A stretch of 64,000 nt of DNA from Tolypeutes matacus (lineage: Eukaryota > Chordata > Mammalia > Cingulata > Chlamyphoridae). Shown here in pieces: positions 26,284 through 38,787 of this stretch. Under the pieces are notes generated by a model. That model saw nothing but the letters and a program-made list of their open reading frames with translations, ran no database searches and was not told where the DNA came from. A program made the position numbers and the translations under genes. The stretch lies in contig JAKSZT010000116.1 in assembly GCA_026826555.1 (NCBI GenBank), forward strand, positions 2,278,654 through 2,342,653, in the 5' to 3' direction. Each line of letters begins with the position of its first letter. Positions within the stretch are counted from its first letter, which is position 1.

Positions 26284-27725
26284 ATTTAGAAGGCTAGAAT
26301 TATGAGGAGGGAGAGAAAGAGTAAAGAAAGGGCTGGAAAAAAAGTTAATATTAATAAAAAAAGAAGAAAGCAAAATAGATAGATTAGGAATTGACACCCT
26401 TAAGATGTGAGAATATGAAAAACTTGGTATATAAGAACCACAACAAAAAGCAGAAGGCAGAAAAATGAAGGAAGGATAAGGCATAGTTTGGAAGACAAAA
26501 ATCAATATACACAGAGAATGGGAAATCACTGAAGAATAACATCAAAGAAGAGACAAGCAGCAACACCTAATTTTAAAAAAATATGAAAGAATAAAGTTGG
26601 GAGGAAAGAGGAAAGAAAAGTAAGAGACAAAAAATAGAGAAAAACCAAACAACCACACAGGCAAGCAGTCAATCAAAGCTAAGGAGGATCAGTGTTCTTA
26701 CTAGGGACCTTGTGAATCCTCTCAGCCTGCTTGTGTTTATCAAACAATTTCCCTGAAGGGTTCTATCTGCAGGATTGAAGCCGATTTTGGTTATTAATCT
26801 AAATTAAAAAGAAGTTTTTATTTTTCATTTTTTAAAGTGACCTCTTTTTTTTTGGGGGGTGGGGGAAATACAGGGCACAAAGTAAGTAATCTTCTAGACC
26901 ATCCCCTTCAGTGAATGGACCCTAATTAGTCTCATGGAAATGAATCAAGCACTCCACTTCCTGGACTCCCCAAGGGAGCTAAAGAACTGATCCTAGTCAG
27001 TGCAGAATGATAAAAATGGCCGACTCTGCCCCTTCTAGAGTGAAGCCTCAGCATCACTGGCTGCTGGGTAAATCAGGTTTCCTCAGCAGATTCACCTCTC
27101 CCCTCAGCCTGGCACTGCTTCAAGCCACCTTATCTGCTGCCCAAAGCTCCGAGGGGGTCCAGGCAACCAAACTGATGGTAAAGTATCCCCTCTCTGCCTT
27201 CTGTCAGAACCCTCCCTCTCTCAGAGTGTGCTCCCTCTCTCTGGCTTGGTGGGGTTTGGAGATTATTCCTGGGCAGCTAGGTAAACCAACTCCCTCAGCA
27301 GATTTACTCCTACCATCTGCCACTTTTGATTCAATCCAGGTGTTTTGTTTGCCCAAGATGCAAGGGGTTCCAGGTAGCCAAATCCACAAAAGGAAAGCTG
27401 TCTCACCCATTCACAGATCCCTCCCTCTCCCTATCTCCCACTCCCTATCACCTGATTGCCAGGCCAGGAGTTGTGCCTCAAACCAGCTTCTTTGTTTTCA
27501 TATAGGAGGGGCTCAGCCATCTGTGTTAACAACCACATGCAGGCTAAAAACTCATGCATTTCTACCGATCAGTCCACATCGTCGATCAGCACAGATACAT
27601 GACCCAAGCTGCTTGCTCCATGCGACCAAAGCACAGACCCCTGGGCAGGACCCTCTCCACAATCCACCCTCTTCAGGGAGCTCTCAGCAAGTGCCCACCT
27701 AAAACAAAAGCATCTTGCCACCTTT
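25849..27725 (-). mobile_element. L1 5' UTR, about 1.9 kb
   Basis: This is noncoding sequence from the element's 5' edge to the ORF1 start. The outer 700 bp (27000-27725) is G+C-richer than anything around it, as expected for an L1 internal-promoter region. The inner part is A+T-rich and contains a long (TA)n tract at 26233-26281. The long open frame at 27007-27702 (231 codons, plus strand, antisense to the L1) is Ser/Pro/Leu-rich with no recognisable domain. It is explained by base composition, and I do not call it a gene. Promoter activity is inferred from the family, not seen. Confidence 0.75.
26233..26281. repeat. (TA)n microsatellite
   Basis: An uninterrupted alternating TA tract of about 49 bp inside the L1 5' UTR. 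The homologous site in the other L1 copy (about 906-923) has only about 18 bp, so the tract expanded after insertion or differed in the source element. Confidence 0.95.
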
Positions 27726-30700
27726 TCTATCAGTTTTATTGATATGTGATCTCATACTACACCATGTGGACAAACTGTACAATGAATGGCTTTTTTAAGA
27801 TGCTGAAATTGTATTTATATTAAAATTATGAACTGAAACTGATATTAGATTGAAAGAAAATGTTAATTTTAAAAGCAAGTGTAGGTAAAATGATAATTCT
27901 GTGGAGATCTTTTTCCATGATTTCATGATTGTGTGCTGAATGTTGTGAAAGTTTTGGATTTTGTTTCAAGGAAATCATTCCTGATTTTCTGGACATCCTT
28001 GGGCTTGGATCAAGTACAGAGAGATTGTGATGCAGGCATTCATATATAAATACCAGCCTTCATGAGATATTGTAGTTTTTTACAAAATATTGGAAATAAA
28101 TCAAACACATTCTTATAAAGAAACACAATCCACATATACAAAAATGAAATCCCAGCAACTCAAAGTCCAAATAGTTCCCAGGCTCCAAATTTCTCCTATG
28201 GCGTATGAAGGAACTTGAAAACACCCAGAAATACAAAAAGGCACTTGTAGGGTCCACAAGGTGACAAAGAGTGACTCAAATGTTACAAGATACCATTTGA
28301 AAGAGGAAAGGTTCAAAAATTCAAAGAACTAATCCATCAAAAATGTGTATCACCCTCCATTTTATGCATGCATGATTATAGGTTCCAATAATGATGAAAC
28401 ACAAAAGGAAGACCGCTTTAGAGAAATAGGTAATTCCAAAGTTTCATATTGTCTTTCACCACTCTCTTTCTATTAATATATATTTTTATTTATTCCTATC
28501 AGTCATACATGAACATACATAAAATTGAAGTCTAGAGCAGAAATTAGAGCCTTAGAAAATAAAGGGGTATGACACGTTACAGTGGTCTCATCTCCAGCAG
28601 AAAATTGAACTGTGATTCAATTTTTAAATTGTGCGGAACATTTCTGAATCATGACTAAAAAATATTATCCATGGCTCAACTTGAGTTTACAATTTCTGAC
28701 ATCACCATGATTTTAAAATGAATCTATTTTATTGAGACATATTAAACCAATGTCTTTTTTTATCCAATGTGTACATTCCCTGGTCCTTGGTATATTCACA
28801 GTGGTGTGCATTCACCTCTTCAATCATTATTAAACTTTTTCAATAGCTCTATAAGAATTATAATAAATAAAAAGTACCAGAAGAATTAATAAGACATTAT
28901 TCACCTCTCAATCCATTTTTTGACACTGACCTACATAGGTAATTTTCTGGCAGTCCTTGATCAACTTTTTTTGTTTACCTATCAGTTTTATTGATATGTG
29001 ACCCCATATGACATTATGTGGGCAAAGTGAAAAAAGAATGGCTTTTTCAAAGGGTTTGAAAATGTCTTTATTTTAAAATTATGAACTGCAAAGGATATCA
29101 GATTGAAATAAAAGTTAATTTTAAAAGTGAGTGTACGTAAATTGATAATTCAGACCAGATGTCTTTCCATGATTTCATGATTGTTTACTAAATGTTTAGA
29201 AGTCTTCAGATTCTGTTTCAAGGAAACCATTCCTGATTTTCTGGACACCACTGTGGTGTTAGAGTAGTCCCATACACACATCTCAAGTAGAAACTTGAAT
29301 TCTGATTCATTTTTAAAAATTGGCAAGAGTATTTCTGAAATACTACTAATAACTATTATCCATGGCTCAACTTGGGTGTACAATTCCTGGCATCCCCACG
29401 ATTTTTAAAATAAATATGTTTTATTGAGATGTATTAAACCAATATCTTTTTAATCCATTGTGTACATTCCCTGGTCCATGGAAAATTCAAAATGCTGTGC
29501 ATTCATCTCTTCAATCATTATTAAACATTTTCAATATTTCTATAATAATTATAATAAATAGAGAAATACCAGAAGAATAAAATAGAAGTTATTCACCTCT
29601 CAATCCATTTGATGACACTGAGATACAAAGGGTTTTTTTCTGGCTGTCCTTGAACAACTTTTCTTTTATATCTATCAATTTTATAGATATGTGATATGAT
29701 ACTACATCATGTGGATAAAGTGTACAATGAATGGCTTTTTTATAGCTGTTGAAAAGGTCTTTATTTTAAAACTATGAACTGAAAGGAATATTAGATTGAA
29801 AGAAAACATTAATTTTAAAAGGCAGTGTATGTAAATCAATAATTCAGAGGAGAACTTTCACCACGATTTCATGAATATTTATTGAATGTTTAGAAGCCTC
29901 CAGATTTTGTTTCAAGGAAATCATTCCTGACTCTCTGTACATCATTGGGCTCTTCTCGAGTGCAGAGAGATTGTGATGCAGGTGTCCATATATAAATACT
30001 TGCTTTTATGACGTATTGCAATTTTTTAGAAAGTATTGGAAAAAAATCAAACTCATTCTTTCAAAGAAACAGAATCCACATATACGTAAATGGAAACTCA
30101 GAAACTCAGAGAACAAATAGCTCCTTGCCTCCAACTTTCTCATATGGCCCATGAATGACATGAAAACACCCCAAAGAGAAAAAGGACTGTAAGGATCCAC
30201 AAGGAGACAAAGAGTGCCTCAAATGTTTACAAGATATTGTGGGGGAGAGTAATGGTTCATAAAAATCAAGGACCTAATCCATCAAGCAGAGTGTACCTCC
30301 CTCCATTCAATTCACACCTGATTATAGCCTCCAGCAATGAGGAAACAGAAAAAGGAAGACCACTTAAGAGAAATAGGTAATTCCAAAGCTTCATATTTGT
30401 CTCTCACCACCCTCTTTCTCCTAATATATATTTTTAATGATGCAGATCAATCATACATAGACATACACAATCTTGAATTCTCGGGCAGAAATCACAGTCT
30501 TAGAAAATAAAGGGGCATTACACCTTACAATGGTCCTATTTCCAGCAGAAACTTGAATTCTGATTCATTTTCAAAAATTGACCATGGCATTTCTGAAACA
30601 CACCTTATAACTGATATCCATGGCTCCACATGTGTGTACAATTCCTGACATAGCCATGATTTTTAAAACAAATTATTTTATAGAGTCATTTTACACTAAT

Positions 30701-33700
30701 ATCTTATTTATCCAATGTGTACCTTCCCTGCTATTTGGTATATTCACAGTGGTGTCCCTTCCTCACTTCAATCACTATTAAACCTTTTCAACAGTGCTAT
30801 AATAATTATAATAAATAAATACCAGGAAAATATAGAAGAAGTTATTCGCCTCTAAATCCACTTGTGGACACTGACACATATCAGTGCTTTTCTGGCTGTC
30901 CTTGAACAACTTTTATGGTTTATCAGTTTTATTAATATGTGATCCCATACTACATCATGTGAATGTAGTGAACAATGAATGGCTTTTTAAAGCTGTTGAA
31001 AAGGTCTTTATTTAAAAATTATGAACTGAAACACATATTAGATTGAAAGAAAATGTTAATTTTAAAAAGGGTTTCGTTAAATTGATGATTCAGAAGAGAT
31101 CGTTTTCCATGATTTCAAAATTGTTTACTGAATGTTTAGAAGGCTCCAGATATTGTTTCAAGGAAACCATTCCTGACTTTCTGGACATCATTGGGCTGTT
31201 CTTGAGTGCAGAGAGATTTTGATGCAGATATCCATATATAAATAACTGCTCTTATGACATATTGTTATTTTTCAGAAAGTATTGGAAATAAAATCAAACT
31301 CATTCTTACAAAGAAACAGAATCCACATATACACAAAAGAAAACCCAGGAATTTAGATTACAAATAGCTCCCGGGCTCCAAATTTCTTGTAAGAATTATG
31401 AAGGAAATTACAACCAGCCAGAAGAAAAAAAAAGGACTTGTATGTTCATCAAGATGACAAAGAGAGACCCAAATATATACAGGATATCATCGGAGTGATG
31501 AATGGTTAATAAAAGTCAAGAACGTAATCCATCAAGGGGAATGTTTCACCCTCCATTTTATGCATGCATGATTATAGCCTCCAACAATGAAGAAACTCAA
31601 AAGGAAGGCCACTGTGGAGAAATAGGTATTCCAAAGCTTCTTATTTGTCTCTCACCACAATTTTCCCTTAATATATATTTTTATTGATGCATATCAATCG
31701 TACATGAACATGCATAAACTTGAAGTGTAGAGCAGAAATTATGACCTTAGAAATCAAAGGGGCATAACAACTTTCAGTGGTCCCATAAACGCATCTTCAG
31801 CAGAAATTTAAATTGTGATTCATTTTTAAAAATTGGCCAGAGTATTTCTGAAAAAAGACTAATAACTATTATCCATGGCTCAACCTGGGTGCACAATTCC
31901 TGACATCCCCATGACTTTTAAAACAAATCTGTTTTATTGAGATATATTAAACCCATATCTTTTTTATCCAATGTGTACATTCCCTGGTCCTTCTTATATT
32001 CACAGTGGTTGCATTCATCTATTCAATCATTATTAAACCATTTCAAAACTCTATAATATTAATAATAAAAAAGAAATACCAGAGGAATAAAGTAGAAATT
32101 ATTCACCTCTCAATCCATTTGATGATCTTGGGATACATAGGGTTTTTTCTGGCTGACCTTGAACAAATTTTTTTGTTTATCTATCAGTTTTATTGAATTA
32201 TGATCATATAATTATGATCATATTATGAACATACTACACCATGTGGAAAAAGTGAACAGTGAATATTTTTTTTAAGCTGTTGAAAATATCTTTATTTTAA
32301 AAATATGACCTGAAACTTATATTAGATTGAAAGAAAATATTTATTTTAAAAGGCAATGTACATAAATTGATAATTCCAAGGAGAATTTTTTCCATGATTT
32401 CACAACTGTTTACTGAATCTTTAGAAGGATCCAGATTTTTTTCCCAAGGAAACCATTTCTGATTTTCTGGATATCCTTGGGCTGTTCTAGAGTTTAGACA
32501 GATTGTGATGCAGGTATCCATATATAAACACCTGCTCATATAACATTGTTATTTTTTAGAAAATATTGGAAATAAAATCAAACTCTTACTTTCAATGAAA
32601 CTGAATCCACATATACACAAATGAAAACCAAATAACTCATAGAACAAAAAGCTCTTAGCCTCCAAATTTCTCCTATGGCTCATGAAGGACATTGCTAACA
32701 ACCAGAAGAAAAAACAGGACTGGTAGGGTCCACAAGGTGACAAAGAATGACTCAAAAGTTTACAACATATCAATGGGGAGAGGAATGGTTCAGAAAAGAC
32801 ATGGACCTAATCCATCAAGCAGACTGTACCCCTCTCCATTCTATGCACACATGATTATAGCTTCCAACAATGAAGAAACAAAAAATTCCACTTTAGAGAA
32901 ATACATAATTCCAAAGCTTCATATTTGTCTATCACCATCCTCCTTCTCTTAATATATATTTTTAGTGGTGCATATCAGTCATACATGAACATACATAAAC
33001 TTGAAGCCTGAAGCAGAAATCATGACCCTAGAAAATAAAGGGGCATAACACCTTACAGTGGTCACATACACACATCTCCAGGAGAAACTTGAATAGTGAT
33101 TCATTTTTAAGAATTGGTCAGACAATTTCTGAAACATGACTAATAACTATTATCCATGGCTCATCTTGTGTGTACAGTTTCTGACATCACCATGATTTTT
33201 AAAACAAATCTTTTTTTTTTTTTGAGACGTATTAAACCAATCTTTTTTATCCAATGTGTAAATTGCCTGGTCATTGTTATATTCACGGTGGTGTGCATCC
33301 ATATCTTCAATTATTATTAAACATTTTCAATAGCTCTATAACAATTATAATAAATAAAGAAATACCAAAAGAATAATAAAGAAATTATTCACATCTCAAT
33401 CCATTTGTTGACACTGACATACATAGGGGTTTTTCTGGCTGATATTGAACAACATTTTTGTTTATCAATCAGTTTTATTGATATGTGATCCCATACTACA
33501 TCATGTGGAGAAAGTGAACAATGAATGGCTATTTTTAAAGCTATTGAAAAGGTCTTTATTTTAAAATTATGAACTGAAATGGATATTAGAATTAAAGAAA
33601 ATGTTAATTTTAAAAGGGATTGTAGGTAAATCAATAATTCTGAGGATATCTTTTACATTATTTCACAATTGTTTACTGAATGTTTAGAAGACTCTGGATT

Positions 33701-35562
33701 TTGTTTCAAGGAAACCATTCCTGATTTTCTGTATATCATTGGGCTGTTCTCAAGTGCAGAGAGTTTATGACACCGGTATCCATATAAAAATACATACTCC
33801 TATGACATATTACAAGTTTTTAGAAATATTGGAAATAAAAGCAAACTCATTCTTACAAAGAAACAGAGTCCATCTATAGACAAATGAAAACCCAGGAACT
33901 CAGAATACAAATAGCTCAGAACCTCCAAATTTCTCCGATGGCTTTTGAAGGCCCTTGCCAATACTCTGAAGGGATAAAGGGACTTTTAGGGTGCTTGTTG
34001 ACAAAGAGTGACTCAAATTTTACAAGATATCATGGGGGAGATGAATGGTTTATAAAAGTCAAGGAGCTAATGTATCAAGCAGATTATAACACCCTCCATT
34101 CTAAGAAGGTGTGATTATAACATCTAACAATGAAGAAACACAAAAGGAAGACCACTATAGAGAAATAGGTAATTCCAAAGCTTCATATTTTCTTTCACCA
34201 CCCTCTTCTTCTTAATATATATTTTTAGATATGCTTATCAGTCATAATTGAACATGCATAAACTTGAAATAAAGAGCAGAAATCACAGCCTTAGAAAATA
34301 AATGGGCATAACACCTTACAGTTTTCCCATACACACATCTCCAAAAGAAACTTGAATTGTGATTCATTTTTAAAAAATTGACCACATTTCTCAAACATGA
34401 CCAATACGTATTACCCATAGCTGCACTTGTGTTTACAATTCATGACATCCCTTTGATTTTTAAAACATGTTTTATTGAGACATATTAAACCAATATCGTT
34501 TTCATCCAATGTGAACAAACCCTCATTCTTGCCATATTCACAGTTGTGTGCATTCATCTTTTCATTCATTTTTAAACATTTTCAATAGCTCTATAATAAT
34601 AATAAAGGAAAATCAGAAGAATTAAGAAGATATTATTCACCTCTCAGTCCTTTTTTTGACACTGACATACATAGGTGTTTTACTGGCTGTCCTAGAACAA
34701 CTTATTTTTGTTTATCTATGAGTTTTATTGATATGTGATATCATACTATACCATGTGGAGAATGTGATCAATGAATGGCTTTTTGAAAGCTATAGAAAAG
34801 GTCTTTATTTTAAAATTATGAACTGAAACAGATATTAAATGGAAAGAAAATGTTAATTTTTAAGGGAGAGTTGGTAGATCAGTAATTCTGAGATCTTTTG
34901 CCATGATTTCATGATTTTTTACTGAATCCTGAGAAGGTTCCAGATTTTGTTTCAAGAAAACCATTCCTGATTTTCTGGACATCATAAGGCAGAGAGATTG
35001 TGATGCTGGAATCCACATATAAAGACCTGCTCTTATGACATATTGCAATTTTTTAGAAAGTATTGGAAATAAAATCATACTCTTTCTTACAAAGAAACAG
35101 AATCCATATATACACAAATAAATATGCATGAATTCAGTGTTCAAATAGCTCCCATCATCCAAATTTCTCCTATGGCTTATGAGGGACCTTGCTAACATCC
35201 AGAAGAGAAAAATGGACTTGTGGGGTCCACAGGGTGGCAAGAGTGACTCAAATGTTTACAAGTTACCATGGGGGAGAGGAATAGTTCATATAAGTCAATG
35301 ACCTAATCCATCAAGCACATTGTACCACGCTCCATTGTATGCATGAGTGAATATAGCCTCCAACAATGAAGAAACACAACAGGAACACCACTTTAGAGAA
35401 ATAAGGAATTCCAAAGTTTCATATTTTTCATTCACCACCCTCTTTCTCATAGTATATATATATATATTTGTGATAAATATCAATCATAATTGAACATACA
35501 AAAACATGAATTCTAGAGCAGAAATCAAGACCTTAGAAAATAAAAATACATAATACCTTACA
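27726..35562 (+). repeat. Tandem array, block 2 (~6 units, one heavily deleted)
   Basis: The unit interrupted at 18445 resumes here in exact phase after the L1. Markers fall near 27733, 28986, 29680, 30927, 32188, 33473 and 34723. The 694-bp step between 28986 and 29680 reflects an internal deletion of roughly 560 bp, with its junction near 29256-29266. Sequence of about +270 (ctggacaccactg) is joined there to sequence of about +840 (tagtcccatacac). A small local duplication (atgatcatat repeated) sits at about 32200-32225. The block ends at 35562 within a unit (taataccttaca), where provirus sequence starts. No gene. Confidence 0.93.
34860..35240 (-). other. Recurrent array-borne ORF, minus strand (longest example, 126 codons)
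   Basis: Most units show pieces of this antisense frame at about unit position +135 to +520. Further examples are 7284-7565, 12377-12646, 14805-15023, 41074-41364, 46235-46486, 48665-48943 and 51250-51468. Recurrent peptide motifs are LSHSLSPCGPYKSLFLFWVL, FISHRRNLEAGSYLY, CICGFCFFVRMSLILFP and YIWIPASQSLCT. It is hydrophobic, Cys/Phe-rich and has no recognised domain. Frameshifts and stops differ from copy to copy, which fits neutral decay of an open frame in the ancestral unit. A real peptide cannot be excluded, but nothing supports one. Confidence 0.15.
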
Positions 35563-35783
35563 AAGTTTGCCATCAAAATCTGAGTCAATGATCCCGGTTT
35601 GCACCAAAACACCTTGGGTCGTAAGACTGCTACGGCCAATAATGAAACCTACATTGTTTTGGGGGATAGGCCCTTTAATTCCTGTTCTTATTTTTTGAAT
35701 ACCAAGTGAAAGCATAATAGACTTAGTTTCAGCTGAGGGAAGATCGACAGCTGCACTGCCTTTGGTAACTGCCTTAAGTTCTG
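35563..35783 (-). pseudogene. ERV dUTPase (pro-region) remnant
   Basis: After the gag frame ends (stop near 35784) the next frame encodes the N-terminal two-thirds of a retroviral dUTPase, the enzyme that hydrolyses dUTP to keep uracil out of viral DNA. Visible family motifs: an AVDLPS stretch (motif 1, about 35735-35750), GRSS (motif 2, about 35625-35640) and GIIDSDFDG (motif 3, about 35570-35600). Motifs 4 and 5 and the protease are missing because the provirus ends here in array sequence. In betaretroviruses this domain opens the pro frame and is reached by a gag-pro frameshift. Confidence 0.75.
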
Positions 35784-37497
35784 TTATAGGCCGGAGTGAG
35801 CTTCTCCATTGCCGACTGGATAGATTTGGGCTAGGATGGGAAATGTGCTCATATTGTTTCTCTGAGGGCCTTGAGGGAGGCCCGCTTGGAAGTTTCCCAA
35901 CTTATTAATGAGACTGCCATTTTTATGATATTTAGAATGGCATTCGTTGGCCCAGTGCAACCCCTTCTGACATATAGGACATACATGAGTCGGTATTGAT
36001 CTATTATTGCCGCTAGATGTAGCTCTTACACCAGCTTTGGCTCGGCAGTCTTTTTTCATATGACCTGGTTTCCCACATTTAAAGAAATTTAAATTATTAA
36101 TCATAGGACTATGTCCCTTTATAGCGGCTGCAAGAAGGGTCATGTTATATGTACTAGACCCAATGTTTTGGCATGCCCTTATATAATCCTGTAAAGTACC
36201 TCTATTTGCCTTTGTCTGACTCAAAGCCTTTTTATACTCACTATTAGCATTATCAAAAGCCATCATTAGAATAAGCATTTATTTAAGATCAGGCTGAGTT
36301 ATTGTCTTGCTGACTACATCTTCCAGCCTCGCTACAAATTCAACATAGGGTTCAGTATTTCCTTGAAAAATTTTTGAAAATGATTTTACAGCCTGTCCAG
36401 GGGTGGCGATTTGTCACCAGGCAGCTAGGCAGCACAATCGAACTTGTACAATGGCAATATAATCATTTTGAGCTTGGCAAGTAACTCCAGCCCATTGACC
36501 TATTCCTAATATTTGTTCAGCAGTAATAGGCACTGGTATATTTTGCTGTTGATTTCATCATGCTACAATATTAGCTTCATCAGCCCACCAAGTTTTATAT
36601 TGTAAAAATTCTGCTGAATTAAGAACAGCTCGAGCTAACAAATCCCAGTCCCAAGGTATTAATCTGTCTGCTTGTGCCATTCCTTGCACCAATCCTTGAG
36701 TATAAGGAGAATTTACACCATATTGAGTGCATGCTTGTTTTAATTCTTTGATAATTTTAAAAGGAATAGGAGCATGCTCATATTGTACACCCCCTTGGGA
36801 TTGTCAGCACCTACAGGAATTTGAGTTACTGTTACTGGAAAAGTTAAAAGGAGTTGCATAGCCTCTGAATCTCCCTCTCTACTTCCCTGTGCTATACTTT
36901 TCATAATTGAGGAGGATGGTGCTGGCACAAAAACAGAAACTTTAGGAAGGTCATCAAATTTGTAGTAGATACCTTAGGAGGTGCAGATGCCAGTTCAAAA
37001 GACAATAAATCATAATTTGGAGCAGACGGCATAGCGACCACTGGAAAATCTCCATAAACTTCCTTTTTCCTTTCCTTCTTTTTATTAGACCTGAGTTTGT
37101 CTGTTTTTGTCTGTTCATTAATTTTTTCATATATATTTTCATTAAAATCACCATTAGCTTGTTCTGCTACTGGTCCAGCAATAGCACTATCCTCTTTAAC
37201 ATCATTTTCATCTGATTGTAAAGGTTCAAGTGCAACAGAAATAAGACTACACAAAGACCATACATGAAGGGGAATTGTTTTGCCCTTTTGATAAAACCTT
37301 TTTAAAGCTTTCTTCACTAACTCCCAATGTTTCAGGTTTAAAATATCCCACCCTTGTGGCTGAAACCAATAACAACATTTCTGTACAAGAGAAAACAGTT
37401 CCTCCAAAGCCGAGGATTTAATAGTTACACTGGTGCTTTTTAATAAAGTTTTTAACACTCTAGAGTACTCTTCAAAGTTCGACTGCTGATTACCCAT
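35784..37497 (-). pseudogene. ERV gag (matrix, capsid, nucleocapsid), broken
   Basis: The start at 37497 gives MGNQQS, a myristoylation-type N-terminus, followed by a betaretroviral matrix domain that stays open to 36901. A frameshift follows. The capsid homology (about 36780-36280) carries several stops near 36555, 36410 and 36280 but still shows a major homology region QGNTEPYVEFVARL (about 36365-36320). The nucleocapsid (about 36090-35940) has two CCHC knuckles. The second, CPICQKGLHWANEC, is complete. The first reads FFKCGKPGHMKKDC, with Phe where the first Cys belongs. Gag is the viral structural polyprotein; this copy cannot produce one. The frame ends at 35784 next to the dUTPase remnant. 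Confidence 0.85.
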
Positions 37498-37520
37498 TAC
37501 CCTGATGATTCCAAGGATAA

Positions 37521-37530
37521 AGCTTACCTT
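37521..37530 (-). promoter_or_regulatory. Candidate ERV major splice donor
   Basis: The minus strand reads aaggtaagct, a strong 5' splice-site match, in the short leader between primer-binding site and gag start. That is where retroviruses place the donor for env mRNA. Use is inferred; no acceptor remains in this truncated copy. Confidence 0.45.
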
Positions 37531-37612
37531 TTCTGTTTCTTTTTTCTAGTAAAACTGCTCTCAGGAGCTCCTTGGTCCACGTACTGACTGAAAGAAAAGT
37601 TTCATTTTCAGG

Positions 37613-37630
37613 GCCCCATGTTGGGCGCCA
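37613..37630 (-). promoter_or_regulatory. ERV primer-binding site, lysine-tRNA type
   Basis: The minus strand reads tggcgcccaacatggggc, two bases inside the LTR edge. It matches the lysine-tRNA (Lys1,2-type) binding site used by betaretroviruses, with one apparent change (cat for cgt, a likely CpG decay). It fixes the orientation and the LTR boundary of the provirus. Confidence 0.85.
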
Positions 37631-37632
37631 TA

Positions 37633-38048
37633 TGTTGGCATTCTGGAACTGGGTCTGTGAAAACGGTGCCGCAGATGAGAAAGAAAGAATAAGGCAAAGA
37701 GAAGAAAAACTGGGATCAGGGGACTCTCAGTCCGATATGGAGAGAAGAGTCCCACCACCTCATAAAGTGTAGCTTTTAATTGGCTTTAGAACAAAGAAAA
37801 TACCTGTGAGCATGTGCAAGGGCAATAGATACTTGACAGTTACATTTTACTGAAATTAACAAGTCTTAAATGTTAATGGCTCAGCTCTTCTTTTCCTTCC
37901 TGCAATTCACAGACATTGTAAATCTTACAAGCTCAAGATGTTTCCCCACCCAGCTCCTATTAGCATGAGACCAGAGGGCTTGTTTCCTACATTCCAAGGT
38001 GAGCTTCCTTTTTGTCAGTTGTCATGGCCTTTAATTGAAACTCTATCA
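37633..38048 (-). repeat. ERV 5' LTR (416 bp)
   Basis: Bounded by tg...ca (minus strand starts tgatagagtttc and ends gccaaca). It is homologous along its whole length to the solo LTR at 51632-52048, which defines both ends independently. It lies directly next to the primer-binding site. No target duplication can be tested because the provirus's other end is missing. Confidence 0.88.
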
Positions 38049-38787
38049 ATTATAATTTTATAAGATATAGGAAGCATTGGAAATAAAATCAAACTCATTT
38101 TTACAAAGAAACAGTATCCCCATATACACAAATGAAAATGCAGGATCGCAGGGTACAAATAGCTCCCAGCCTCCAAATTTCTCCTTTAGTTTATGAAGGA
38201 CCTTGTCATCACCGAAAAGAGAAAAAGGGAATTGTAGGGTCACAAGGTGACAAAGAGTGACTCAAATGTTTACAGGAAGTCATGGGGAAGGAGAATGGTT
38301 CATAATAGTCAAGGACCTAATCCTTCAAGCAGAGTGTACCACCCTCCATTCTATGCAAGCATGACTATAGCCTGAAACAATGAAGAAAAAAAAGGGAGAT
38401 CACTATACAGAAATAGGTAATTCCATAGTGATATATTTGTCTCTCACCACCCTATTCCTCTTAACATACATATTTATTGATGCATATTTATCATAATTGA
38501 ACATACATAAACTTTAAGTACAGAGTAGAAATCACAACCTTAGAAAATATAGGGGCATAACAATTTACAGTGGTCCCATACACGCATTTGCAGCAGGAAC
38601 TTGAATTGTAATTCATTTTAAAAAATTGGCCAGAGCATTTCTGAAACAGGACCAATAACTATTATCCATTGCTCCACTTGGAAGCAAAATTCCTGACATC
38701 CCCAAGATTTTTAAAACAAATTTGTTTTATTGAGATATACTAAACAATCTCTTCTTTTATGCAATATATACAAACCCTAGTACTTGC
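38049..38787 (+). repeat. Tandem array, block 3a
   Basis: Array sequence resumes at about unit position +340 (attataattttataag, then ggaaataaaatcaaactc) and continues to about +1,055, where the LTR at 38788 is inserted. No gene. Confidence 0.9.

Larger units (their letters stand above)
18446..27725 (-). mobile_element. Near-complete L1 retrotransposon (about 9.3 kb)
   Basis: On the minus strand it runs 5' UTR (27725-25849), ORF1 (25848-24883), ORF2 (24860-21067), a very long 3' UTR (21066-about 18465) and an A-rich tail of (AAAT)n type at 18446-18465. It is bounded by a perfect 15-bp direct repeat of array sequence (18431-18445 and 27726-27740). The copy at 54421-58107 reaches roughly 33 bp farther 5', so this one may lack only its first few dozen bases. 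Both ORFs carry stops or frameshifts and the RT catalytic motif is altered, so it is dead. Truncated relatives lie at 1-2332, 40413-40641, 54421-58107, 59235-59426 and 61111-64000. Confidence 0.93.
35563..38048 (-). mobile_element. Betaretrovirus-like endogenous provirus, 3'-truncated
   Basis: On the minus strand it runs 5' LTR (38048-37633), lysine-tRNA-type primer-binding site, short leader with splice donor, gag, and the start of a dUTPase/pro region. It then breaks at about 35563 into array sequence. The order gag then dUTPase, and the gag sequence itself, fit class II (betaretrovirus-like) ERVs. Protease, pol, env and the 3' LTR are absent. The array phase differs on the two sides (about +836 left, about +340 right), so some 750 bp of array is also missing. 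One deletion removing the 3' part of the provirus together with neighbouring array would explain this. All reading frames are broken. Confidence 0.88.

Noticed and set aside
27007..27702. A 231-codon open frame on the plus strand, the longest in the window
   Set aside because: It lies antisense in the L1 5' UTR, in a G+C-rich stretch poor in stops, with low-complexity Ser/Pro/Leu composition and no domain. The related L1 at 1-1309 does not preserve it.
35533..35715. A self-contained 60-codon gene
   Set aside because: It is the dUTPase motif region of the provirus, and its last residues are read from array sequence past the breakpoint.
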